This document shows positions 49,926 to 63,200 of a stretch of DNA of 64,000 nucleotides, one piece after another. The stretch is from contig NC_088171.1 of NCBI RefSeq assembly GCF_028769735.1, positions 97,591,412 through 97,655,411 on the forward strand, given 5' to 3'. The notes below the pieces were generated by a model. That model was not told where the DNA came from and did no database searches. It was given only the letters and a program-made list of their open reading frames with translations. The translations under genes and the position numbers were made by a program. The stretch is from Zonotrichia leucophrys gambelii (taxonomy: Eukaryota > Chordata > Aves > Passeriformes > Passerellidae). Each line of letters starts with the position of its first letter. The stretch's first letter is position 1.

Positions 49926-52900
49926 GTAAACAAATCAAATTTTTCTTTTTATTATAACCTACTAATTGAAACTTATGTAATGTTTATGGCTCTATTCTAT
50001 TCAGTTAACCTGGTCACTGTTGTTACTAAGGTACATGGATTAGCATTTTACCTAGGTTCTATTCTAAATATGTTGACAATATGCCTTAAGCACAAATGAT
50101 GTTGCCTGCTGTCATGAGGTACATGTCCTGTAACTGACCTTTCTGAATTCTGCATATACTGCAACATTATAGGTGTATGTGTGCTCCTCATCTGCACCAG
50201 AGATATTGAAAAAAAGTCCTACTGCATGGAGCAAAATAGTGGCTTATACAGTAAATGCAAACCCAGTAAAGAGGCTGAGACAAGAGAGCAAGTAGCTCCA
50301 CCACAACTCCAAGTGATGGTCCAGCTTGGATGGGATGGGAACTCCCTTGAAGGAGTTTTTGGTTTCTTTGTATGAGGAGTGGTGGTTTGGTTGTGTCAGA
50401 AACCACCTATAATTATTTAATGCTACTAATTTCCTCCAGCTTCTAGAAAGACAAAGCTGCCATCTACTTCTTAAAACACACAGACTTCTTGTTTAAGATT
50501 TCATTTGAAGCATTTCTTTGTCCTAATTCATCTGTAAATATGATGTTGTAATGCTTGCTTACACTTAACAGAGTACCTGCCAGTGCTTTCAGGCTCTTTA
50601 ATGAAAGGCAACTTCATTGCAAATTAATTTATGAATTTTAAGAAACTCTGGGTGTGTTCTGTGACAGAGTTCTATTAGTTTGCCAGCCTGTAGCCCTTGT
50701 AATATGAAACTTCAGAAGGTCAGATGTGGATTCCTAACACGTGCTTATTTTAGAGTTAACCTGTGGCATCTGTTTTTTTCTTCTCTATCCCCCTTCCTTG
50801 TTAGACATGAATATTCCTGAACTCTCTGGAGCAGAAGGTGATGCCACTTAATGATTTCAAATACACTATCTTGACACTATCTTTTTACACTGTCAGTCAT
50901 TGCTATAAGATCAACTCCAGGTCCAGTGATCAAAGGAATACAGTTATATTACCAAGTACAAAAACTGAACTTTAGGGCTGGTTGTTGAAACATGCATAAG
51001 TTGAAAAATATTTTTTAACAACTGCAATAACCCCAGCTTTCCAGTAGATGACACTTTCACCAAAATACTTTAATCTCAGTTCGCATAATTTCTGATTTTC
51101 CCCTGTTGAGCAGTCATTTTGTGTACTTTTTTCCTGAAAGGATTCCTTGCTTGGATGCTTGATTACTGTTCCCAAATATATTAGTGATGCGGTGGAACTG
51201 CATCAGTGCCATTCACAGATGTTCTTCCTGTGATTGCAATGCCCTGTTGTTCAATCCTCACCCTTTCCTGGTGGCTTAATGGGTAATTGAAAGCTATGGG
51301 GGTTTTGGACCCTTAGCAGTCCCACCACTTGACTTTGTAAATGCTCATCACGTGTCAGTCTATTGCAACATAAGGAATATTTAAAAACACCAAGCCACTG
51401 CAAAACTTAAGTTTAGCATTACTGTTGTAAGGCCAATGTCAAGGTCATTAAAGAAACTTAATAACCTAAATGGCTTAAATTTTGGAATATCTTCCTAATT
51501 ATGCTATCTTGCAGAATTTTCAGGCTTGCATCAGGCATTCATCTGATTTGTACATGTCAGAGAATATTGGATGTGCAAGATACTGTAGTAACCTCAAGGA
51601 CAGCTTGTGTGAATGATGAGTAAAGTGTGAGGGAAAAAGATGGAGGCAGAGTGGAAAGCTGGGGCCAAGGGCTCATCAGCCTCAGCTTGGCAACCTCACT
51701 GTCAGGCAGGGAGGGGAACTGTTTCTATCCAGGAGGAGACACTTGGGACAGACGTCAGCAGCCTGCCTTGGAAGTCAGCAGTCTGGACACATCAGAGGCA
51801 CCATAAAGTGAGAGGCAAAACCTTTCTTTGAACCATATCTGTGTTTCCTGTTTGTGCTCAGTTTCCCATGGCTCTTTTATTGTGTGGTGGCCCTTACTGT
51901 ACGGATGGCCCGAATGCAAGGAACACGATGCAGGGCTTAGTAGGCAAAAGGAGTAAGAACTCAAGAGAGCCAGAATGCTATGATTTTCTGCCTTGTTAAA
52001 GATTCTTACTTTAGGTGCATGAGGCTTGGGCCTGAGTGAGAGGACCAACCAGTCTGATAGCTGTGAGCTGGCAGCAGCAATTGGATGGCTCTGCAGACAC
52101 CGATAGGCAGGAACTTGGGTCTCTGGGAGGCTTTGCTGTGGGGCTGGGCATCTATATAATGATCCTGCAGAGACAGATAGGCACCAAAGCAGCTTCAAGG
52201 ATCTAAGCAAGCATACTTACTAAAGCCAGTGACTCATATCCATACAGAAAGTGTTCTTCTCCTGATTCAGGTCTTTATTATTTTAAATGCTTAATTAAGT
52301 CTCTTTGAACCCACAGGTGCAGCCACTTACTGATGCTTGCTATTTGTTTTCTTTTATTTGTCACAGGCTTTCATTTACCAAGATATTTCAGTCAGAAGAC
52401 TGAACTAGATGTATTTGAGGGGATTTTAATATATTCTTGGAAACTGTGAACAACTTTGGTACTTTCCTGTTCTATTATCTGGATGCAACTATGTGCATCT
52501 GCTTAGAGGCAGGTCTCTGGTGGCTGGCTTGACTACTACCATTCCAATTTTGTAGGCTGATTGAAAGTTGGTTATGTATGTATGGCTGCTAAATTATTTC
52601 TTATGAAAAAGTGGTGGTTTTAATTTTTCTTTATTCAGTGAGTTGAATTTCAATACTCAAATGGCAAATACTAAGGAAAAGAAATCTTTCTGATATATGA
52701 GAGGTGAATGAACTACTTAGGATTCAGACTTTTTATGTCTGTCTAGTGACGAGCCAAACATTTATAATTTTCAAAATATGAACACATTGAAAATTACATT
52801 CACTTTCATATGCATCAGTCATACAAACTTTTTTAACTGCTCTCTTCCAAACTCACTGTTGATGTGATTTTTTTCTTTGCTTTAATTTCTCTGAAGTTAT

Positions 52901-54207
52901 TTCACAATACCTGAGCTGTTAAGTTATGCTTACTAAGTTATTTCACTGTTTGTTAAGCTTTTTCATTTCATGATTTCTTAAAGCACTGTCTAGAATCCAG
53001 GCAGTTATGCAAATCATTGAACTTCAGTCATTGTGTCTGAATCTTTCTGTATCAATGAATGATTTTTGTGTTTAGTTTTTCTTGGTTTGGAGTTTTTTGG
53101 TTTTTTTATTTTAGCGTTAGGTTTTTTCAACCCAAAGAATAACTTTGAGGGATTCAAAAGATAGCTTATGGAGTAAAGCTTGGCACAGAGGCATAAGAAG
53201 GATAGGAGGAAGCTAGTAGCACATGTTTGTTCTGGTTTTGCCAGAAGAAATTTCAGCCCATGTCTCCTATTTGCAGGCTAAACTACTCATCACTGAAAGT
53301 ACAAAGAGAACACTGCTGTAGTTGTTTTGTTTTATTTTATTACATATGCCTGGAACCTAAATAAATAGCACAAATTTTGTGTTAAAGCATTAACATGGTT
53401 TTTATTCACAGATATTGTTTGAAATGGTTTTCAAAATTTCAGGATAATGAGGTGAAGTAAGCTAAGAAGATGCAAAACTGTGTGCTAGGAAATAAATACA
53501 TACATAGTATAAACAACTTATGTACTTTTCAGGTTAAATTTTATTGTCAACTTCAACGCTCTCTGCATATTTTACAATTTAGTTGGAAAAGTTTGTAGCT
53601 GATTGTTTTTGTTCTGACCTCCCCTTGGAGGGAGTGCTGTGCAGACTGTCTGAAAACTGGGCTTTCTGCTTACATTATGCTAAAAATGTCCACTGCTTAT
53701 CATATTCTGAGAGCGTAAATTCAGCTTTAGTCTAGTATTCCTTATTGTTTTCCATAGCTCTCTGAAGATGACTAGCCAGAAGGGAACTGTAGGTGCTGGT
53801 ATTTATGGCAACTTTGGATGGCTACAAATAATGGCTTACCCTGAAATGTGTTTAGATTCACCTTGGCTTTAAAGTATTTTTGAGACAGGGCAAGCTGTGG
53901 GACACTGAGAGCACTGTGCTATAGGTGAGGTTACCAAGATCTCTTCCCTCCCTTCAGCCCCAGGACTCTCCCTAATAATGCTGGATGTTAAAATGAATCA
54001 TTTATGAGCATCAGTAGACACATGGGTGGGGCCTCTTTTAAAACTGGTATTTTGTTGATGCAACACGTGTGACGGCCTCTTAGTTCTGAATATAAGTGTT
54101 ACTGAGAGGAAATTAGGTTGGTTGGCAGAGGAGATCAGCCAGACCTTGCAGTGCGTCTTGCTGAGGAGCTGGTATATCCACCAGTACTGTGCTTCTGACA
54201 CAAGTAC

Positions 54208-54213
54208 ATGTAG
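54208..54213 (+). promoter_or_regulatory. Start-stop upstream ORF (ATG TAG) before the transglutaminase start
   Basis: ATGTAG lies 11 nt before the ATG at 54225. If it is in the mRNA leader, it is a minimal AUG-stop element, a type known to slow or regulate downstream initiation. Whether the mRNA extends this far 5' is not known from sequence. Confidence 0.4.
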
Positions 54214-54224
54214 AAGAAGAAAAA

Positions 54225-54231
54225 ATGGAAG
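54225..54231 (+). CDS. Transglutaminase coding exon 1 (Met-Glu)
   Basis: Seven coding bases, ATGGAAG, followed by gtaagt. A tiny first coding exon is usual in the TGM family (TGM2 also has only a few codons there). The ATG context is strong (A at -3, G at +4). The joined product begins M-E-V-I-E-L-G-E-V-D-L, in the register expected from TGM2. Confidence 0.8.
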
Positions 54232-57200
54232 GTAAGTGTCTTGAAACTTTAATGTCCCTTAAACCAGGACTGAAAACAGAAATAATTAAATGATCATGTG
54301 TACGGGCCTAAAAAATTGCACATATTTTTGTGTAGGGATTACTTGCATGTTTGGATGTTCTTTGTGGAACTAGAGAGAAAGGGAAAAAAAAACTACTTTT
54401 AAAAAAACTACTATGAAGGATAAAGCTATGGAAAAGATTTAGTGAAACAACAGTCAATTCTGAAAATAGGAAATAGCATGGAAAAGAATAAACTTTATTG
54501 CTAGCATTAGTACAGAGTACTAGCTTTCAGTATTCTCATGATAGAAGCAATTATTTTCCAGTGAATGCCTGACATATTCTGTCTTGAATGAAGGGAAAAT
54601 ATGAATTGATAGAGAAAACCCTGTGACTGGTATGGATAGTCAGGTTTCTCCCAGACCAGAGGCAGAAAACCAATAAGAAACGTGAAACTGAATTGCCTTT
54701 CGTATTTTTTCTGCGCTGTCTTTGCTTAAGAAAGTAATCATTAGCTCGTTTATGATCCAGTTGCGATACTTAAATCTGATAAGCAAACTGTGGGCTGACT
54801 TTAGAGAACATCCCTGGGAAATGTAATACCTCAGCTCCCTGATGTTCCAGTTCAGCTGGATTACTGAGTGGATGAAGAGTAGTTGTCTTGGTTTATAAAC
54901 ACTTCCAGAGGCCAGGCAAGAATCAGGTTCTTTCAGTGTTCTTGACCGCAGGAATTTGCCATGTGTGCTGTAAGTACTTTCGGTGTGACCAGAATACTTT
55001 TTGTTATGGTTGACAACTCTCATTAAGATATGAGATTTTCAGTTCAGTTCAGTTCTGTTGCTCATTCTTGTCAGCAGGTATGTTGTATTCATGAGCAATA
55101 ATGATGCAATGCACTCCTGTATTTTTTGGTTATTGTTGATCGTGTGCAAATTTTTATCATGGTAGCACGCAGCTCTGCATTTGTTGCTGATCTCTGGTGA
55201 AGATCTGAATGACCAATGCATGACTAAGTTTAAATAGTTAGATGAGAAACAAGATTATTTTTATTCAAGGAAAACAAATTAGAAAAAATTGCTTTTTTTT
55301 TTTTTTTTGCCTCTTCTCTACCTATTCCACCCGTTCCCACTCTCTCCCCAGTTAATTTAAATTATTATTTAATTCAGGATGTGATCCTGGGAAACTCCAC
55401 TGGTTTGTGTTAAAAATTTCCTGATCCTAAGGGCTTAGCTATGTGTCTCCCCTTGATTGGATACACCCTTGATATTGGATAGGAAAAAGTATTTTCCCTT
55501 AAATATTAATTCTGTAGGTACCCATGTAGTTAGAGAAGTTGCATTTTTAGATTTGTCTGTAGGCTTAGCAGGACCAAACTTAACACTTTAATATTATAAT
55601 AAAATACAAGACTTTGCACATCAGTAAAGCCAATTTCCAAAACTGCTGAGAATCTGTGGCTCCCATCATCTTTAATTAGAATGAAGAACTTTGGAAAATA
55701 AAAAGTTGTATGCAAATAAGTAAAGATGAATGTTGCCACCCATCCTTCTGGCACCAGTGTCATAATTACTCCTATGAAATGACTGATATGCAAGCAGGAT
55801 GCCTAAGGGGGAATCGGCCAAGATTTTTGTCAAGCTTATCACAGCACCTGGGATTGATCGTCAGCATTTTAAAATGTCACAATTTGTGAATATTTCCTTT
55901 TCCATTAAGTTCCTCAATGACATCTGCAAACTTTTTTATGACTTTGGGAGTGCAGACTGAGACATCTGCAAGCATATTTAACATTATTTTAAGTCTTGGA
56001 TAGATATTTATACATATCTATTTTTTTCATAAATAATTTGGAGTGCTACTTAAACTTTCAAATACATACATGTTATCAATTTTTTTATTTATTCTATTTA
56101 ATTTTTTAATTTCTTTTATAAAAAACTCAAACACCTCAAATGATAGCATGTGCAAAACTGTAACTGTGGACAGAATGTTATAATGTGTGGAGAGACTATT
56201 ACAATGCAAAGTCAGCTTTTCAAGTAGAGATACTAATATTGGCCTTCAGCATCAGGTATTTATAATACAATCAGGCACTATGTAAAAGAAGTGAAACTCG
56301 TAGGACAGCAACAAAAATCAAAGAGTTAGACAAGTTTCCATCTGCAAGCTAGAAAAGTGGTGAACTTGTAAAGGAACTTTTATGGATGTATGTCTCAATT
56401 TTAGTCTCACTGAATTCTGAACAAAGTCTTGAATGTATTTTGAAAGAGTTATCTCTCTTTCATCGTTGTCTCCTCTGTCAGTTAATCTTAACCACAGTCG
56501 AAGCTGGGAACTTAATTATATGGGGTTTTTCTTTGTGCTCCTTTCTCTGTCCTGCAGTTATTGAGCTGGGAGAAGTTGACTTGAACTGTCCTTCCAACTG
56601 TCAAATACATAATACCCATTTCTTCGGAACTGACAGACAGATAATAAGGAGAGGGCAAGCCTTCAGCTTATATGCTCGCTTCCAAAATCGAGAATGGGAT
56701 GACTCTGTGGACCAGGCTGCTTTCACCGTGGAGACAGGTAGTCACTCCCAAGCACTCTGCAGACTTTCCTAGGCCTTTGTTGATTAATAATATTTCCCAT
56801 AGACTTCAGAAGACTTCTTTCATAGTCTTCATATTCCCATAACCTACTCATGTTCTATGTGAAGAGACTACGCTCCCCTAAATCAGGCAGTTCTTCTAAG
56901 ATGTAAAGTTTTCTCACTCTGCTAGAGAAGTGACAAGTGAAAAAGAAATCCACCCTTGGGAGCTTCGCCTTGCAAATGATGCCTAAGCAAATTACCAGCC
57001 TTTTACATGTGCTTTGTTTAGTAGTCTGATGGAAGTGGTTTTTATTTTCCTGAAAAGGCCTCAGACCTTGTGAATCAAATGAGACAAAATGCACCTTCCC
57101 AATGGGCAGATGTCTGGATCAAACCTGCTGGAGTGCTTCCTACAAAGTTCATCAGCCAAAATGCATCACTATCAGCGTGTTTCCTCCTTCCAATGTCTGC

Positions 57201-60200
57201 ATTGGCCGTTATATTCTCAATATGCAAATCACATCTTGTGGTCACACATACCAGCGCTGTCTTGGAGATTTTTATGTCCTTTTTAACCCTTGGTGTGCAG
57301 GTAAGAACTCTAATGACAATCAGATTGTTTTAAGAAAAAAAACTAGTGATGAGTAAAACTGTAGAATATATTTATTATTTACCTGGTGCGTAAAGGATGT
57401 AGTAACAGAAACAATGAGAATCAAGGAGAGATTTAATTCTGTTCTTCTTAATCTTTTTCCTCCAAGTTCAAGACTGTCTCAAGCCATTGTTTCAGGTTTA
57501 TTTTTAGTGGTAGTAGGGGTGAGGTATAATTTTTTCCCCACAATATTACAGTGTTTTGACAGGACAGAAAGCATTGGGAAACTTCCTCTGTTTGTCAGGA
57601 AATGCATTTTTGCTGTGAGAGTGACTGAGCACTAGCACAGGCTGCCCAGAGAGTTTAAGGAGTCTGCATCCTTGGAGATATTCAAAAGCCATCTGGATAT
57701 GGCCTGGGAAACTGGCTGGAGGTTGGACCAGATCACCTCCAGAGGCCCCTTCCAACTTCAACCATTTTGTAATTCTGTGAATACTGTGTTGTCATCATAA
57801 AATAATACAGTACAAATACAAATTAAATTCTTTAGATCTGGCTCAGGTAGCAAGCAATTCTGGAGTCTGTAGGACCTCGCCAAAATCATTACGTGACAAA
57901 TATTCACATTGTCTGTGCTGATTTGATCTAAATCAGATACACAACTCTATGTTGCTGAGTGTTTGACTTGTAGAACAGCTTAGTGTGAAGATAAATTGCA
58001 AACTCCTCCATTAATGTGTTTTACAGCAGGGAGAGATTTAATAAAGATATTATCTAGCTGTAAGTAGGAATGAGTTGTCTGTGAGTGCTTAAAGAGCCCA
58101 CAACCTTCAACATAAAAGTATACATCAAAAACTGGTAGTAAAGGAGAGAGGGATCCAGTGATGCAGAAACACAGAAGTACTAGAAAGGTACATTTTGTCT
58201 GAATGAAAGCTCTTCATCTTTTCCAGATGATCCTGTATATTTGGACAATCAGGCTCATAGAGAAGAATATGTTCTGAATGAACACGGCATACTATATGAA
58301 GGAGTTCACAAGCACATAACCTCTCGACCATGGCACTTTGGACAGGTATATTTTTAATACTTGTCCAGAAATAGATGACATCCACATACTGATAAATTAA
58401 GTGTTGTTTGTATTTTTTCAGAAATGTATGCCCTATTTGTAGTGCAAAGGCTTTTAGGATCAGTTCAGACTATGTATACATGAACCAAAATGTCTGAGAA
58501 TTTCACTGTAGCCCAAATAACTGGAAAAAAGTTTTATCTAGTAAAATGAGGGAAATTGCACAATGTTCTGGGAACAGGTGGAACAAACACTGTGCTTCAG
58601 AAGGAAAATTATTCCATTGGTCAAACATAAAAATGACATGTTTTTGCCTTTGGTTTTCCTTCAGGCAGATAGGCAATACCATGCAGACCACTAGGAGCTG
58701 TGCTTGATTTAACAAAATTAAAAAAAAAAAAAAGAAAATAAAAACCAAAGGAGAGGTGAAAAGCAACTCATATAATTAAAAAAGACTGGATTTTTGATAA
58801 GAAAGTTACTTTAGCAACATCAGCATACCATGATGCCTATGTTATTGTTTTTTTTCCTCAGTTTGAAGATGGGATTCTGGATATCTGCTTGAAGATCTTA
58901 GATATGGGTGCGAGTTACCATCACGGCTCTGATCGTGACCACTGCTGGCGCAATGACCCCGTGCATGTCAGCATGGTGGTGAATCACATGGTAAGATCTG
59001 TGGGCATGTGAGACCTCGGAATAGATCAGGTCACACTTCATTATATTGTAGAAGGACAGACTGCACAGTAATCTAACGCAGCAGGCAAGTGGGGGAAATC
59101 CTTCCTCTGCTCAGATTCACAGGAAAATTAAACTTTTAATGCTAACCTCTGATGATTTTGAGGCATGCTTAGAATGTGAAGACATGGTCGGTCATTTGAA
59201 ATGGTTGTTTTTCTTTTCTCTTTCTAGATAAGCAGCCATACCACTAACAGTATCATGAAGATTCCAGAAAACAGTGATTACCTGAAAGGAACAAAGCCAT
59301 TTTCCTGGAATGGAAGTGTCCCTATTCTACAGCAGTGGTACAGTGGTAGATGTAGGCCGGTCAGATATGGGTACTGTGGATCTCTTGCTTCAGTCATGTG
59401 CACAGGTATGATATTTCAGTTTGCCTTTATCTAGTTTATAGAAAAAAGAAGAAAGAAAACAAGGGTCAAAAACATCTGACCCTAAAATCTACCTGAATAA
59501 TTTCACTTGTAAGAATTTTTCTAGAAAAGAAATGAAATATTTTTCTCATGCTCCTGATAAAGTGTTTATTAGCAACCTTTTGCTTTCCTACACAGGTTGA
59601 AGAGCAAGAAAAGTAGTTCCACCTTCTCTGTTACCTTTATATTATCCAGTTATCAATACTGAAACTTTTATTAAAACTCAGAGCAAGTGCAGCATTGTTG
59701 AATCATAGAGTAATTGGGGTTGGAAAGAACCAACATAACCTCCACAACCCCATTGCAGAGCCAAAATTTATGCTTTGGGTGATGTTTGAAGGATAAGAAA
59801 AAACATTAAGTTATGAGCAGGAAGATCTATTGTAATGTCTCCCCCAAAACACAAGTACAAGGCTATATTCTCCTTTTAATGCAAAAGATTAGATAATAGT
59901 GCACTAAACTCTACAGACAGAAGATCTGAGTTAATTTATCTACTGAACTGGCCTCTACATTGAATGAAGAAAGTTAAATTGAAGTCCTGTAGGTGAATCT
60001 ATATGTGCCACACTATTTATTAAAAAAAATTGTTTTATTAGTGCAGAATCAGGTTAATGATTTCTGAATTTAAACCATCTGTTTTTGTGGATGTTTTTGG
60101 TTTTTATTTTAAGATGGAAGAGTACAAAAACATTCCTTTCTGCTAGGCTTTTTTTCAAACTACTTTTCAAGAACTAAAAAGAATTTTTAAGATACAGCAC

Positions 60201-63200
60201 CCCAAATATTGCTTCCTAGCCATTGTGTTTCTATAACTGTAAATTAGAATATAAGATAATAATTTATAAAATAAGTGAGGGATTTGACTGACTAATTGTG
60301 ATTTGTAATGATTCATTCATATTTTTTCTTACAGTGATGAGATGTTTGGGAATTCCAAGCCGTGTTGTCACAAGCTTCTGTTTTCCTTGCTCAATTGAGA
60401 ATCCCCTTGGTATCAATGAGATTTTTGACTCTACTGGTAAAAACCTGTGTGGCAAAGACAAACTATGGTAAATAAGAAAAATATTAAGCTCTTTTTCCCT
60501 TTTAAAAATTACATAATAGGAAAACCAGTATATATTTAGCAGATCGTGTCTCTCTTTGGTGTATCTCTTTCTTTATCTGGGTAATGCTCTTCAGTTTCCT
60601 AATAATGCATTTCAAAACCATGACATTACTAAAGAGGCAGTCCACTCAGTGTAGATTTTCAAAAAAGAAAAATGCAGAACCTCTTGTGAGAATCCATGCT
60701 GCTTGCTTATCACTCTCAGCTGAAAAAAATAAGGCCATCAAGCTTAGAAGCTGTAAAAGTGTACAGTAGATCACTAAATTCTAGGGAAAATTTATCCCTA
60801 ATTTGGACTTTTATCTCCAATCACAATCACTTGGTTGATACCTGTGCTGTCCTGTCCTCCTGATGCTCCTTGTAATGGACTTCTTATGGAATGGATGGAA
60901 TTCTTATAAATCTTAATGAATGGAATTCTTATAAATCTTTCAATGCCTGTTAAACTTAATCTAAAGAACTGTGTTGTCATGTTATCTACTAAACTTAATC
61001 TAAAGAACTGTGTTGTCATGTTATCTACTAAAAGAAACATGTTTTGCAATCAGGTCTATGGGGTTCTGGAACAAATTTCCAGCCTGAGAGATATAAAGTG
61101 AACAAAACCACTCCCGTCGTAAATGTCATTAACAGTGTTTGGACATACAAAATCTTCAGTTGATCAAAAAATTATTGCTGACATGGTTTTCCTCTGTCAT
61201 AGGTGTTAAATTTGGTAATCCAAGAGACATCTTTAATTGTATATTCCCCCATTCTACAGGCGATACCACTGCTGGAATGAATCTTGGATGGCTCGCAGAG
61301 ATATAAATCAGTGCTGTGGTGACTGGCAGTGTCTGGATCCAACACCTCTGGAAACAGGCAGAGGTAATTTTACTATAGTTGGAATAATATTACTCAGATT
61401 ACGCTGCTGAGTTTCCCTGCTATTCAGGTTACAATGTGTTATAACATTTTTGTTCTCTGGTTTAGGTTCAGCTTGCAGTGGTCCTACATGGGTTCGGAGC
61501 ATCAGGGAAGGGGAACTGGACTTGGATTATGATGGTCATCATATGTTTTCTCGAGTAAATTCAAACTACGTTGGCTGGCTTTCCCAAAACAATGCCAAAA
61601 GAACAAAATTTTTCTGTGACACATGGCCATGTGGACAACGCCTAATCACCAAGAGTGTTGGCAGTGAGCAATTTGAAGATATCACTGGAGCTTACAAGTA
61701 TGAGCTAGGTATGACGAAAACATATTGAATGGGTTAGAGGAAATTATACAGACTAATCATATAAAATGTGATCTCTCACATTTTATATGATTGAAGTAAT
61801 CTCTCCTGTGTTTAAATGTGCAGAACAATCTGAAATTGTCTTTTCATTTTTGAGAAAGAGGCAGATGCTTTTCTCTTCAAACGTCGTGCTTTTAAAACTT
61901 CTAAATATATTTAGATGATTCAAACAAAGCACATACTAATGGATAGGATAGGATAGGATAGGATAGGATAGGATAGGACAGGACAGGATAGGATAATTTC
62001 AGCTGGAAGGACCTACAATGACCATCTCATCCTGGTCACATGTCAGGACTAAATGAAAGTCGAAACATACTATTAAATATCTCTTTTTAAGGCACTGACA
62101 ACCACGGCCCATAAACCACCTCTCTAGGAAGTCTGTTCTACTGTTTGACCAGCTTCACAATTAAATAATTGTTCCTAATGTCTAGACTAAACCTCCCATG
62201 CACAGCTTTCAACCATTGCCATGCTACCTGTCACTGACACCAGGAAAAAGAGCTCAGCACCTCCCCTTCCACTTCCTCTTCTCAGGAAGCTAGGAAGAAC
62301 AATGAGGTTGCTGCTCAGCCTGCTTTTCTCCAAACTAGACAAACCCAAATATTTTTACCTGTTCTTAACAGGATGTGCATTCCAGTGCTTTAAATAACAC
62401 TGTTTATAGGTATATGTTTTGGTCTCACCTTGAAAGTAGTTTTAAATATTAGCAGACTCAAGATAATCTAAAAAAACCCATAAATTCTTCTAAACCTAGG
62501 ATTAACACCTTACTTGTTGCTTCTTGTACTGGGTCTGTCACAAAATATGCCTACTTACTAAATTCATGTATTATTAGCATATTCTGCTGCTCTTACTTTG
62601 AGGTTACTGATTTTCATATTCCAGTAGACAGGAGGAGTTCAACTAGCAAGACTGCATAAAGGACTGAACAGTAGATCACAGCTGATTGTACATTTGCAAG
62701 CTCTGTGGGGATTTTTGTTTATTTTTGGTTGGTTGGTTGGTTGGAAAACAATTGACAGTTTCTTTGTTTTAATGGCATATTTTGCCTTTTGAGAGAATGG
62801 TAGCATCTCATATTCACCCTTATTCTTTTAGAGAGTTGTATTTCCAGTTTTTTACTAACTATACATTTTGAGATTTACATGACCATTTTTTATATTTAAC
62901 TACTTAAAAGTAAAATAAGGTTTATAATTTTTTCTTTTTTTTCCCTGAGGTGTTCATTTCCTTCCGTGCATTCAGTCTGCTGTATCTTATATTTCATTAC
63001 CTGGTGCATTCGTTCTACAACAACCTGCTACTTTGGGTTTCAGGAAGAAGCAGCAATAAATTTAATTATCTTTATTATTTGGGTAGAATAATAATAGGGT
63101 TCTTGTGCCTCCAGCAGATTCATTATCATATATCTTCTTCAACAGGTTCTGTGAAAAACAAAGAAGCCTATTACCGGGCTTACAGAAGGATTCACCCAGG

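Larger units (their letters stand above)
46101..54224. other. Intergenic DNA upstream of the transglutaminase gene
   Basis: No gene recognised. A low-complexity T/G stretch lies near 49878-49925 and an A14 run near 48883-48897. The frames at 51640-51831 (+) and 51755-52210 (-) overlap on opposite strands and show no family signature. The promoter and any 5' non-coding exon of the transglutaminase gene are probably near the right end of this stretch. Confidence 0.5.

Noticed and set aside
49773..50099. 108-codon hydrophobic frame resembling a membrane protein
   Set aside because: Driven by a T/G low-complexity run; no homology or gene structure.
51755..52210. 151-codon minus-strand frame
   Set aside because: Low-complexity Ser/Leu-rich translation with no motif; the opposite strand is also open in part.
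57060..57064. Alternative acceptor ctcag for transglutaminase exon 3
   Set aside because: Using it puts exon 3 out of frame; the gaaaag site at 57052-57057 keeps the FNPWC reading frame.
60916..61101. Open frame with repeated KLNLKNCVVMLST units
   Set aside because: It results from the 39-bp duplication being a multiple of three; it is inside an intron with no splice support.
62950..63145. N-terminal part of the 181-codon frame that covers transglutaminase exon 10
   Set aside because: The sequence before 63146 is intronic, ending in a pyrimidine-rich tract and aacag; the family register begins at 63146.
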